A stretch of DNA of 26,483 nt from the NCBI GenBank assembly GCA_016292745.1, contig JAEDFO010000032.1, positions 1-26,483 of the forward strand, given 5' to 3'. Each line of letters starts with the position of its first letter. Positions within the stretch are counted from its first letter, which is position 1. The position numbers and the translations under genes were made by a program. Below, one piece after another: positions 1 through 8,105 of this stretch. The DNA comes from Muribaculaceae bacterium. Its GTDB lineage: Bacteria > Bacteroidota > Bacteroidia > Bacteroidales > Muribaculaceae. Below the pieces are notes generated by a model, which was given only the letters and a program-made list of their open reading frames with translations, did no database searches and was not told the origin of the DNA.

Positions 1-16
1 AAGACCTACGTCAGCG

Positions 17-787
17 TCAACGAGGCTCTACGGCCTGCATCAGGGCATCTATGGTGGCTGACACTCGTTCGGGAGTGGTTTGCATAACGATTGATTCATC
101 GGCTCCAGGCGCACCCATGGCCACTGAGGTGTCGGGGAGCCATTGCATACGGCTTTTCAGAGGTTCGCGGGCCGAGAAGTGGAATTCTCTGACATTAGTG
201 GCTTGAGCAAGAGCTGCAATGTTGGTTTCGTTCACTCCGCAGCCGGCCATAATGGCAATGTTTCCGTTGGCACGCTCCACAAGGCTTGCAATGAGCTGTG
301 CGCCTTGAGGTGCGGTGGGTTGCTGCCCGGAGGTGAGGATTCGAGCCACACCGAGGTCGATTAGCTGGCTAAGAGCAGTGAAAGGATGTCGGCAACGGTC
401 GAAAGCGCGGTGAAACGTCACCGGAAGACCATCGGCGGCATCAATCAGGCGTTTGGTGGCAGCAATGTCGATGTCGGCATCGGCATTCAGGCACCCCACT
501 ACAATTCCGTCGGCGCCAAGATGTCGGGCAACGGCAATATCGCGCTCCATGGTGCGCAGTTCAATGTCGGAATAGAGGAAATCGCCGCCACGCGGGCGGA
601 TAATAACGTTTAGGGCAATGCTAATCGACTCGCGCGCCATGGCAATCGCGCCGGCCGACGGTGTGGTACCGCCTTCAGGGATGGCGGCACATAGCTCCAC
701 CCGGTTGGCACCACCTTGCTGGGCGGCAATGCAGCTTGCCACACTGTTGGCACACACTTCGAAGGTGTAATAATGGCTGTTGTTCAT
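17..787 (-). CDS. cutC: CutC family protein
   Basis: A full-length CutC-family TIM-barrel protein of 256 residues. Family hallmarks are visible: RVELCAA near residue 29, the IIRPRGGDFLYSD block around residues 62-74, VTFHRAFD near residue 125, LTSGQ near residue 149, and IMAGCGV near residue 179. The family was first linked to copper tolerance in E. coli, but that role is disputed and the biochemical activity is not settled. It is cytosolic, with no signal peptide. Its ATG overlaps the stop of the upstream ligase gene by 4 nt (ATGA), so it is translated as the last visible gene of the polyene-type operon. It may simply be carried by the operon; nothing in the sequence ties it mechanistically to lipid synthesis. 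Family assignment is secure, function is not. Confidence 0.93.
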   Translation of the reverse strand: MNNSHYYTFEVCANSVASCIAAQQGGANRVELCAAIPEGGTTPSAGAIAMARESISIALNVIIRPRGGDFLYSDIELRTMERDIAVARHLGADGIVVGCLNADADIDIAATKRLIDAADGLPVTFHRAFDRCRHPFTALSQLIDLGVARILTSGQQPTAPQGAQLIASLVERANGNIAIMAGCGVNETNIAALAQATNVREFHFSAREPLKSRMQWLPDTSVAMGAPGADESIVMQTTPERVSATIDALMQAVEPR

Positions 788-2112
788 ACTGTTTGGAGGT
801 ATGCTTTGCGGTTAAGTTTGCCGTTGAAAGTGCGCAGTAGCTGCGAAGCCAGTTCGTAGCGCATAGGCACCTTGTGGCGCTCGATTTTCGAGGCGATGAA
901 GCGAGCGAGTGCACGCTGGTCGAGCGAGGCACCCTGACGCATCACCACGATTAGTTTCAGCGCATTGCCCACAACGGGATGGCTGAAGGGCACGCAGATG
1001 CATTCCGAGATGTCGGGGAATGACATGGCCACGCTTTCCACTTCGAGAGGGTCGACATTGAAGCCGCCCACGTTGATGATGTCGTCGGCTCGTCCGGCCA
1101 GCATCAGGCGCTGCTCCGAGTCGACCGAGCCACGGTCGCGGGTGGTGAACCAACCATCCCGGGTCAGGACATCGGTGATGAGCTGAGAACCGTCGACATA
1201 TCCAAGCAGCAGCGACCCGCCGCCACATTCCACACATCCGTCGGCGTTGATGCGCAGCTTGGCGTTAAGCATCGTCTTGCCCAGACATCCGGCAACGGTG
1301 TGGCCATCGTTGAAGTTGTATGTAGTGATGATTCCGGTTTCGGTAGAAGCGTAGGTGTTGAACAGACATGCCGAGGGAAGAGCCTGACATAGAGCCAGCA
1401 TATCGGGGCGCGAAATTGGAGCCGAACCGGTTTCGATGAAGTCGATTTTGCCGTCGCAGGCAACAAGGCGCGAATGGGCGAGGGTGAGCAGCATATGGAT
1501 GGCAGCCGGCACGAGAAACGTAGCCACGTGGCAGCCGGCATCGTCGACAGCACAGAAAAAGGCGTTGATGTCCTTCATCCCGTCGATAATGCGCAGCGTA
1601 GCACCCAGCGAAATCACCGGATACACCTTCGAGAGGCTACCGATGTGGTTCAGCGGACCGTTGACAATAAACTGCGTTTGGGCGCTGAAACCTTGCGAGC
1701 CGATGAGGTTCTCGGCATTTGCCGTGATGGCCCGCTTCGACACCACCACCCCCTTGGCATTGCCTGTGGTGCCCGAAGTGAAGAGCAGGTCGGCAGCATC
1801 GGCAGGGAAACGGATATCGGCCAGGCGGGCGTTCATCGCATCGATATCGGCATCAGCAGCATCAGCCGGCATCGGCACACACACCGCATCGAGCATGTGC
1901 ACGGCAAAATACCGGGCCAGGAAGTGAGCCGACGGTGTGGCGCGCACCACCACAGCGCTGTGAGGTTTTACGCCATCGCTGCGCATCGCCTCGGCATAAC
2001 CCTCGGCAAGGCTATAAAGCTGCGAATAGGTGAACACACCTTCGGCACACACCACAGCCGGCTTGTCGGCACTGAGCGCAGCATGCCGCTTGAGAAAATC
2101 TTCGAGGGTCAT
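784..2112 (-). CDS. AMP-binding acyl-CoA/acyl-ACP ligase (starter-unit activation)
   Basis: An ANL-superfamily adenylating enzyme of 442 residues, compact compared with the usual 500 or more. The phosphate-binding loop LLFTSGTTGNAKG is at residues 109-121, NTYASTETG at 252-260, TRDRG at 324-328, the hinge region GRADDIINVGG near 341-351, and the C-terminal NGKLNRK with its catalytic lysine at about K432. Such enzymes adenylate a carboxylic acid and transfer it to CoA or an ACP phosphopantetheine. The gene lies 6 nt after a small ACP gene and overlaps cutC by 4 nt. In aryl polyene and flexirubin clusters the equivalent enzyme activates a cinnamate-type starter, and that is the inferred role here. 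Substrate specificity cannot be read from the sequence, so an aliphatic acid remains possible. Confidence 0.88.
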   Translation of the reverse strand: MTLEDFLKRHAALSADKPAVVCAEGVFTYSQLYSLAEGYAEAMRSDGVKPHSAVVVRATPSAHFLARYFAVHMLDAVCVPMPADAADADIDAMNARLADIRFPADAADLLFTSGTTGNAKGVVVSKRAITANAENLIGSQGFSAQTQFIVNGPLNHIGSLSKVYPVISLGATLRIIDGMKDINAFFCAVDDAGCHVATFLVPAAIHMLLTLAHSRLVACDGKIDFIETGSAPISRPDMLALCQALPSACLFNTYASTETGIITTYNFNDGHTVAGCLGKTMLNAKLRINADGCVECGGGSLLLGYVDGSQLITDVLTRDGWFTTRDRGSVDSEQRLMLAGRADDIINVGGFNVDPLEVESVAMSFPDISECICVPFSHPVVGNALKLIVVMRQGASLDQRALARFIASKIERHKVPMRYELASQLLRTFNGKLNRKAYLQTV

Positions 2113-2118
2113 GGACAG

Positions 2119-2346
2119 TCACTTCTTTTCGGCCTGTTTGGCTTCCACCAAGGCCACAATGCTGTCGAGCGACTTGAGATTGCGCGGAGTGGCATCGGCA
2201 GCCGACAGCTCAATGCCGAATTCCTCCGAAAGAATCATCAGCACGGTGGTGACACCGAGCGAATCCATCTCAGCAAACAGAAAATCGCCATCAAAATCCA
2301 CATAAGGGATGGCCTCCTCAAGAAGTTGTTTAATACGTTGACGCAT
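2119..2346 (-). CDS. Acyl carrier protein (ligase-paired)
   Basis: A 75-residue acyl carrier protein. The phosphopantetheine attachment site is the serine in EMDSLGV, S29, followed by the helix-II pattern TTVLMILSEEFGIEL typical of ACPs. The site differs from the GxDS form of the other ACP in this operon (14637-14894), having Glu-Met before Asp-Ser. It sits 18 nt after the CE1-type esterase gene and 6 nt before the ligase gene. Pairing with a ligase suggests it receives the activated starter acid, while the first ACP carries the growing chain. That division of labour is inferred from gene order only. Confidence 0.87.
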   Translation of the reverse strand: MRQRIKQLLEEAIPYVDFDGDFLFAEMDSLGVTTVLMILSEEFGIELSAADATPRNLKSLDSIVALVEAKQAEKK

Positions 2347-2364
2347 AACAGTTTATATTACACA

Positions 2365-3684
2365 TTATTTGAATAGTCTTGGAGCGAAATCGAGCAGATA
2401 CCGGCGCCAGTTTTCCCACGAATGGCCGCCGGAGGTGGGATTGTAGAGGTACTGATATCCGGCAGCATCGAGGCGCTTACGGAAATCGTCGTTCAATTTC
2501 AAAGTGAAGTCGTCACAGCCCACAGCAATATAATAAAGCGCCGGAGCCGAGGCAAACTGGCGAGCGAGCTTCTCGTCGAGGTTCTTATACACCTCCACCT
2601 TCGTCATCCGCTCGTCGATGCGCTGCAGCTTCTTCGACAGCTTTGAATCGGACACAAACGGAATGTTCTTCAGCAGCTTGCTGGCACCACCCGATAGCGA
2701 CTTCAGGTTGCCTATACTGGTATCGTCGAGCATGTTGGTGGTCTGCGCCGAGAACAGCCCCACATAATTGAACATGTCGGGGTTGTTGGCAGCGATGAAG
2801 ATAGTTTGCAGCCCACCGAGCGACAGACCGGCAATGGCACGGCCCTGCTTCGTGGCAACAGTGGGATAGTGGGCATCAACGTAAGCCACCACCTCATCGG
2901 CAAAGGCGCTCTCAATGACGCCAAGCATCGATTTGACATTGTTGGCCGAAGGCTGACGCTGCATATAAGGACTTTCGCCAGGGGCAGCATCGAGCTCGGA
3001 GTTGCCGTTAGGCATCACCACAATCATAGGCACCGCCTTCCCCTCGGCAATCAGATGGTCGAGAATCTGAGCAGCGCGGCCACAGTCGGTCCAGGCATTC
3101 TCATCGCCGCCCGAGCCGTGAAGCAGATAGAGCACCGGATAGCGCTTCTCAGTGGAGTATCCCGCCGGAGTGTACACCGTCATGCGGCGCTGTTTCATTC
3201 CCTCGATGGCCGACGGATACCACACCTTTTCGAGGTGTCCGCGAGCTGCCACACTGTCGGCATCGGCATAATACGAGCCGGGGAAGCCATCGACAATGAA
3301 ATAGTTGTAATAGCAGTCGACATCGCGCATCAGCGGCGACACCAGCGTATCGGTAACGAAACCATCATCCACACGAATGCGAAAGGTGTAGAGTTCCGAA
3401 TCGAGGCTTGGAGTGGTATAGGTCCACACGCCGTCGGCGCGCTTCATCGGCATCTCCTCGCGGCGTATGATGGGAGCCACCTTGGTGTCGGCAATACGTT
3501 TCAGCGGGGCAAAGCTACCCTCAACCTCAACGTCGGCATCGGCAGGAGCATCGACAGTGATGGTGGCACAGCCATCGGCACTCACTGACAGATGCACCTC
3601 ACGCTCCGCAGCATCGGCACCGAGCCACGGCATCATCACCACAGAGGCTAAAACGGCAATAATCAGTTTATGTTTCATAATCAT
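2365..3684 (-). CDS. Exported CE1/feruloyl-esterase-like hydrolase
   Basis: A 439-residue exported esterase. Residues 1-25 form a signal peptide with a likely signal peptidase I site in ADA-AE. Residues about 28-120 look like the immunoglobulin-like N-terminal domain of Bacteroidota esterases, with the WTYTTPSLDSELYTFRI region. Residues about 150-439 are an esterase D/CE1 alpha/beta hydrolase (Pfam PF00756 type): LYLLHGSGGDENAW, nucleophile in GLSLGG (S288), candidate acid D391 or D392, and histidine in GGHSW (H421). The family includes feruloyl and acetyl-xylan esterases acting in the periplasm or at the surface. The gene starts 3 nt after the MMPL gene stop; a second in-frame ATG two codons on is an equally plausible start. 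Its setting suggests either supply of an aromatic acid or trimming of the exported lipid; both are inference. Confidence 0.85.
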   Translation of the reverse strand: MIMKHKLIIAVLASVVMMPWLGADAAEREVHLSVSADGCATITVDAPADADVEVEGSFAPLKRIADTKVAPIIRREEMPMKRADGVWTYTTPSLDSELYTFRIRVDDGFVTDTLVSPLMRDVDCYYNYFIVDGFPGSYYADADSVAARGHLEKVWYPSAIEGMKQRRMTVYTPAGYSTEKRYPVLYLLHGSGGDENAWTDCGRAAQILDHLIAEGKAVPMIVVMPNGNSELDAAPGESPYMQRQPSANNVKSMLGVIESAFADEVVAYVDAHYPTVATKQGRAIAGLSLGGLQTIFIAANNPDMFNYVGLFSAQTTNMLDDTSIGNLKSLSGGASKLLKNIPFVSDSKLSKKLQRIDERMTKVEVYKNLDEKLARQFASAPALYYIAVGCDDFTLKLNDDFRKRLDAAGYQYLYNPTSGGHSWENWRRYLLDFAPRLFK

Positions 3685-3687
3685 CGG

Positions 3688-6600
3688 CTATAATGAGAAA
3701 TATATGCTTTCGGGCTGATTCTTGGGCAGTCGCTCCACAAAATTCAGGTTGTGCACCAGCCCTGCGGCACTGTATCGGGCCACAGCACGGCGGTCGGAGT
3801 CGGCAATCACCGAAGTGACCTCGACCAGCGGGTTGACAAGCGCCAGCAACAGCGACGCCTCGCCATGCCCAGAATCCGACACCACCACATGTGTCGCAGA
3901 AGCCGGCAGATAGTCGACAACAGCCGCAAAATCGTTGTTGCGCCGCATGTTTCGGCGCACACTATGGTACACCTCGGCACCCTTGTAGAGATACCGGCTG
4001 AGCACCAGCTCACGATGGTAGTGCGAAATCTCGATGCTTCGCTTCAGCAAAGCATACTCGTCGACAAAGTGCCGATGCACACGGCGGGTGGTCTCGGAAT
4101 AGTCAATACCTACCAACGGACTGTCATGGGCAATTCGCTCGCCCACTACCACCGTCACCTGGCCGGCATTCGAGGCAAAGCTGCGTATCGGCATCACATC
4201 GTTAAGGCCGTGGAGATAAACCGTGACAATATCAAGTCCAAGACGCTCAGCAAGGAAGAACACCCCCTTGTGAAAACGCAGAATATTGGAGTTAGGATTA
4301 CGCTCGCCCTCAGGGAACACCGCAATGCTGTAGCCGCGGCTCACCAGCGAGGCAAACAGTGGCAAATCGGCCTCAAACTCATTGTCGCGGATAGTATAGA
4401 AGTCGAGCCAACGGAACATGATGCGAATCACCGGATTCATGCTCGAGCGACGGTTGGCAACAATCACAATCTTGCTGCTCAACGCCATCAGGCACATTGG
4501 GTCGAGCATCGACTGATGGTTACACGCCACCACACACGGCCGGTCGAAGCTAATGCCATTGGGATTGCGGAAATCAAACTTCACCCCGGGCATTATGCTG
4601 ATGCACCAGCGATGCACCGCAGTGACAACCCTATGAAACGCCGATTTTCGGGCATCGGTGGGCTTAAGCACCACAAACATCACAAACCCAAGCACATAGC
4701 CCGCCATCAGCGCCGAGAGCCACACCGCAGCACAATACCACGTACGCACCAACGACCCCAATGTGAGCGGGCGCTTCCTATAGCGGCCCCGCTGGGCAAC
4801 CATCCACCGGAAAATGAGCGGCGGCAGCACATACGCCATCAGCACCACACACACCATTCCCACGATAGTAACCTGCGCCAGCGAATGCAACGCCGGATGC
4901 TTGGCAAATATCAACGTGCCTATGCCCACAAGCATGATGAGAGCCGACAGAATGATGCTGTTCTTGTACGAAGCCAGCATCGGACGCCGTCGAGCATACT
5001 CATACTGGCATCCCTCGGTCATGAAGATGGTGTAGTCGTCGCCCTGACCGAAGATAAAGGTGGCAAGGATGATATTCACAATGTTAAACTTGATGTCCAT
5101 TGCCGCCATGATACCCAGAATCCATATCCAGCTCACCGCCATCGGGATGAACGACAGTATGGCAAGCTCAATACGGCCAAACGAGAACCACAGAAACATG
5201 AAAACAATTATCGAACACGCCCAGCCAATGTAGTTGAACTGGTCGGAGAGACGGTCGGCGATGGCCGAATTCATGCTCACCACATCGAAGCTGCCGGGAT
5301 ACATCTGCTCGATGCGTTTAACATCAGCCGGGTCAACCTCCACACGGTCAACCACATACACCATCGACGAATCAGCGTTGGTGCAGAAGTGCGAAGCCAA
5401 CACCGAAGCAGTGAGAGGCTCGAAATGGTCGAACTTCCGAGGCTGATAGTCACCGGCGAGAATCGAATCGAAATCGGCAAATGCATCGGCGCTGAACCCC
5501 GCCTTGGCTGCCTCGCGTGGAAGCACTATGCTGAAAAGCGAGTCGTACTGCTCGACAAAGCGATGCCAGTTGCGAAGCCTGAAAGCCTGACCGGTCCGCG
5601 AAGTGACAAATGGTGCAGCCGTTTCCACCGTCACCGTACGGTCGCGACGGGCCAGCATTGCCAGCGAATCGGCATAGATGCGCTCGCAGTTTAGCGCCTC
5701 GTCGAAGTCACGACCCTCCGACACCACATACACCGTGGTCTTGCTCAGAGTGGAGTCGGCAGCAAGCAATTGCTGCATGTAACGCATGTCGTTGCGCTGC
5801 TCTTCGGTCATATAGTTGATGTTGGCAATGTTCGAGTCAAACTTGGTGTTGAGGCTGAACCACCCCAGCACCAGAGTTGCAATGGTGATAGCCGCCACCA
5901 CCCATCCCTTGGTGTCGAGCTTGATTTCGGCAATCGACTCAAGAAAATGGTTGCGGAACCGACGATTGGTGCTCACCTTCACCATATGGGGCAAGAAGAG
6001 CATCACAAAAAGAATGGTGCCCACCAGCAGAAACGATGCAAAAAGGCCAAGGTCGCGCAATGCCACCGAATCGAGCGGCACAAGCGCCAGGAATGCACCC
6101 ACCGTCGTGATGTTTCCAACCACCAACGGCACCACAATATCCTTAAGAGCTTGCCTTACATTGTTCTGATGCCTGATGTGGTCAACCAAGTGCAGCGGAT
6201 AGTTCACTGCGATGCCTATGATGACACTTGAGATGCCAATAACGATAATCGACACACTGCTGTTGATTACGGCAATGGCTCCCACGGCAAACAGCCAGCC
6301 CCACGCTATCGAGAGAGCCACCAGCAGGATGTTGCGCCCCGAACGAAGCGAATACATCAGCAGCAACAGTATCAGCAATGCCGATATCGATACCGACAGG
6401 ATGCTGTCGTGGCGGATGCGCGAGGCATTGCCCACAGCTATGGCCGGTCCGCCGGTAAGGTGGGCAGTAACCTGTGGATAATCGGCATGCATGTCGGCAA
6501 TGGCTGCGTTAAGAAGTTCCATGAGCTGCGAATTGTGCTCGGTTTCGCTGTTGCCATACGGCGAGCGCACCAGCACTATGGCCTTTGCCATGTCGGGGGT

Positions 6601-7206
6601 GAACACGTAGCCATCATACATCTCGAACTTCGACTGGTGCTGACGTTGCATCAGCCGCATAGCCGCAGGTGTGAAGAGATTGAGCGGGTCCGACGAGATA
6701 AAGTCGCTGAGCATCCCCGACGACGGAAACATCAGCGACTCCTTATTGCGGGCCAGCTGTTGCGCCGTATAATCGGGTATGGCAAGCAGGCTGTCGATGC
6801 GCCGGTAGTCGGCATCGGAGAGAAAATAAGGGATGTTGCTATAGACGAACGAAGCCACGTCGGAAACACTCTCTACATCGAAGTTCATCATCACATCTGA
6901 TGCCATTCCAAGAGTGTCGCGACGTTCAAGGCTGACGGCAAACGCCTCGATGGCGCTCACAGTGAGGTCGGCATCGCCGGGATTGTCGAACAGCACCACA
7001 ATGCGGTCAGCTCCCGAAATCTGCTGATAAATCGACAGAGCGCGATGGTCGTCGCTGCCGATAGGAAGAAAGTCGGAGATATCCTCCTTGTAAGTTATGC
7101 GTGTGAGCGACAGCACCAGCAACGCTGTAATGGCCAGCAGTGCCAGATGCCGCACCAACGGGTGATTCCTGAAATAATCGTATGCCATAACTATCATTGC
7201 CGTCAA
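3688..7206 (-). CDS. MMPL/RND-type lipid exporter fused to acyltransferase and degenerate methyltransferase-like tail
   Basis: A 1172-residue fusion. Residues 1-850 are an MMPL/RND exporter: one N-terminal helix (about 18-36), a first large extracytoplasmic loop, helix cluster 268-408 with GIAVNYPLH, helix 435-453, a second loop, and helix cluster 659-798 with the family motif GDDYTIF at about 723-729. One further helix lies at 822-848. Residues about 880-1060 are a PlsC-type acyltransferase with NHQSMLD (896-902) and FPEGERN (964-970). Residues about 1070-1172 resemble the start of a class I SAM methyltransferase, but the protein stops after roughly four strands. MMPL proteins move lipids across the inner membrane, so this one probably acylates and exports the operon's product. 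Its start overlaps the upstream hydrolase stop by 4 nt; alternative ATG codons occur at residues 4 and 7. Confidence 0.9.
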   Translation of the reverse strand: MTAMIVMAYDYFRNHPLVRHLALLAITALLVLSLTRITYKEDISDFLPIGSDDHRALSIYQQISGADRIVVLFDNPGDADLTVSAIEAFAVSLERRDTLGMASDVMMNFDVESVSDVASFVYSNIPYFLSDADYRRIDSLLAIPDYTAQQLARNKESLMFPSSGMLSDFISSDPLNLFTPAAMRLMQRQHQSKFEMYDGYVFTPDMAKAIVLVRSPYGNSETEHNSQLMELLNAAIADMHADYPQVTAHLTGGPAIAVGNASRIRHDSILSVSISALLILLLLMYSLRSGRNILLVALSIAWGWLFAVGAIAVINSSVSIIVIGISSVIIGIAVNYPLHLVDHIRHQNNVRQALKDIVVPLVVGNITTVGAFLALVPLDSVALRDLGLFASFLLVGTILFVMLFLPHMVKVSTNRRFRNHFLESIAEIKLDTKGWVVAAITIATLVLGWFSLNTKFDSNIANINYMTEEQRNDMRYMQQLLAADSTLSKTTVYVVSEGRDFDEALNCERIYADSLAMLARRDRTVTVETAAPFVTSRTGQAFRLRNWHRFVEQYDSLFSIVLPREAAKAGFSADAFADFDSILAGDYQPRKFDHFEPLTASVLASHFCTNADSSMVYVVDRVEVDPADVKRIEQMYPGSFDVVSMNSAIADRLSDQFNYIGWACSIIVFMFLWFSFGRIELAILSFIPMAVSWIWILGIMAAMDIKFNIVNIILATFIFGQGDDYTIFMTEGCQYEYARRRPMLASYKNSIILSALIMLVGIGTLIFAKHPALHSLAQVTIVGMVCVVLMAYVLPPLIFRWMVAQRGRYRKRPLTLGSLVRTWYCAAVWLSALMAGYVLGFVMFVVLKPTDARKSAFHRVVTAVHRWCISIMPGVKFDFRNPNGISFDRPCVVACNHQSMLDPMCLMALSSKIVIVANRRSSMNPVIRIMFRWLDFYTIRDNEFEADLPLFASLVSRGYSIAVFPEGERNPNSNILRFHKGVFFLAERLGLDIVTVYLHGLNDVMPIRSFASNAGQVTVVVGERIAHDSPLVGIDYSETTRRVHRHFVDEYALLKRSIEISHYHRELVLSRYLYKGAEVYHSVRRNMRRNNDFAAVVDYLPASATHVVVSDSGHGEASLLLALVNPLVEVTSVIADSDRRAVARYSAAGLVHNLNFVERLPKNQPESIYFSL

Positions 7207-8105
7207 TCGTTAAAAAGTGAAGCAATCCAATCGATAAATTCACGTTTCCACTGCCGACACTCTGCAGTGCCCTTAGTGTCGGAAGCACCGAAGCCATGGC
7301 CGCCGGTGGAATATTGTATGTAGCGGTGAACAATGCCATGAGCCGTGAGAGCTGAGTCGAGCAACTCGGAGTTGCGGCACTTCACTACAGGGTCGTCGGC
7401 GCAGTTTACCAGAAACACCGGAGGACAATCGGCGTCGACGTGGCGCTCAAGCGAGAGCGAGTCGCGAAGCTCATGGTTGCGCTGACCGCCTTCGCCCAGC
7501 AATGCACGACGCGAACGGCGGTGGGTACACTTATCGGCCATGCTTACCACCGGATACACCGGAACGGCAAAATCGGGCCGCAACGACACCCCGGAGATGT
7601 CAATGCCCAACGGAGCAAGAAAATCGGTGCGCCACATCTCGGCAGCCATCATGGCCAGATGTCCACCAGCCGAGAATCCCATGATGCCAATACGGTCAGT
7701 GCTGATGGCATAGTCGGCAGCATGGCTACGCACCCACAGAAGCGCCATCTGGGCATCCTGAATCTGATTAGGATGCTTGTTGCCGCCAAAGACAGCTCGG
7801 GAGTGGGTGATGAACTGTAACACCCCCTGCACCCGGTATCGAAGCACGAAAGCGGTAATACCATTGGCGTTGAGCCATCGTGCCACGGCAGTTCCTTCGG
7901 TGTCGTAGTCGAGCCAGCTGTAACTTCCGCCCGGGCACACTATCACCGCGACCTTGTTTCCGCCTCCTGCCACTGGAAATGCCTCGAGAGTAACCTTGTG
8001 CGAGCCGACGCCTGTCCCATCCCAGATATGGATAAGGCCACCGGCAGCATCGACTGTTGCCAAAGTGCTCACCATCAACAATATCGCTATAACTACCCTA
8101 TTCAT
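7203..8105 (-). CDS. Exported alpha/beta hydrolase (esterase/lipase-like)
   Basis: A 300-residue alpha/beta hydrolase with an N-terminal signal peptide (residues 1-20, ending VDA-AG). The oxyanion region is CPGGSY (57-62), similar to the HGG motif of hormone-sensitive-lipase-like and BD-FAE-type esterases. The nucleophile is in GFSAGG (S145), the acid is D237 or D238 in CADDPVV, and the histidine is in GGHGFG (H270), so the catalytic triad is complete. It is the second exported esterase of the operon and unrelated in subfamily to the 2365-3684 gene. It overlaps the neighbouring genes by 8 nt and 4 nt, which implies translational coupling. A role in deacylating or remodelling the exported lipid, or releasing an aromatic acid, is inferred. 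The substrate is unknown. Confidence 0.85.
   Translation of the reverse strand: MNRVVIAILLMVSTLATVDAAGGLIHIWDGTGVGSHKVTLEAFPVAGGGNKVAVIVCPGGSYSWLDYDTEGTAVARWLNANGITAFVLRYRVQGVLQFITHSRAVFGGNKHPNQIQDAQMALLWVRSHAADYAISTDRIGIMGFSAGGHLAMMAAEMWRTDFLAPLGIDISGVSLRPDFAVPVYPVVSMADKCTHRRSRRALLGEGGQRNHELRDSLSLERHVDADCPPVFLVNCADDPVVKCRNSELLDSALTAHGIVHRYIQYSTGGHGFGASDTKGTAECRQWKREFIDWIASLFND

Noticed and set aside
1474..2376. 300-codon open frame on the plus strand
   Set aside because: Antisense to the ligase and second ACP genes, which have clear motifs; the translation is His/Arg-rich and unpatterned.
2806..3588. 260-codon open frame on the plus strand
   Set aside because: Antisense to the CE1-type esterase; composition is non-protein-like.
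3751..5694. 647-codon open frame on the plus strand
   Set aside because: Lies entirely antisense to the MMPL-acyltransferase gene; its translation is rich in His, Arg and Gln with no domain pattern. It is a shadow of the skewed codon use on the other strand.
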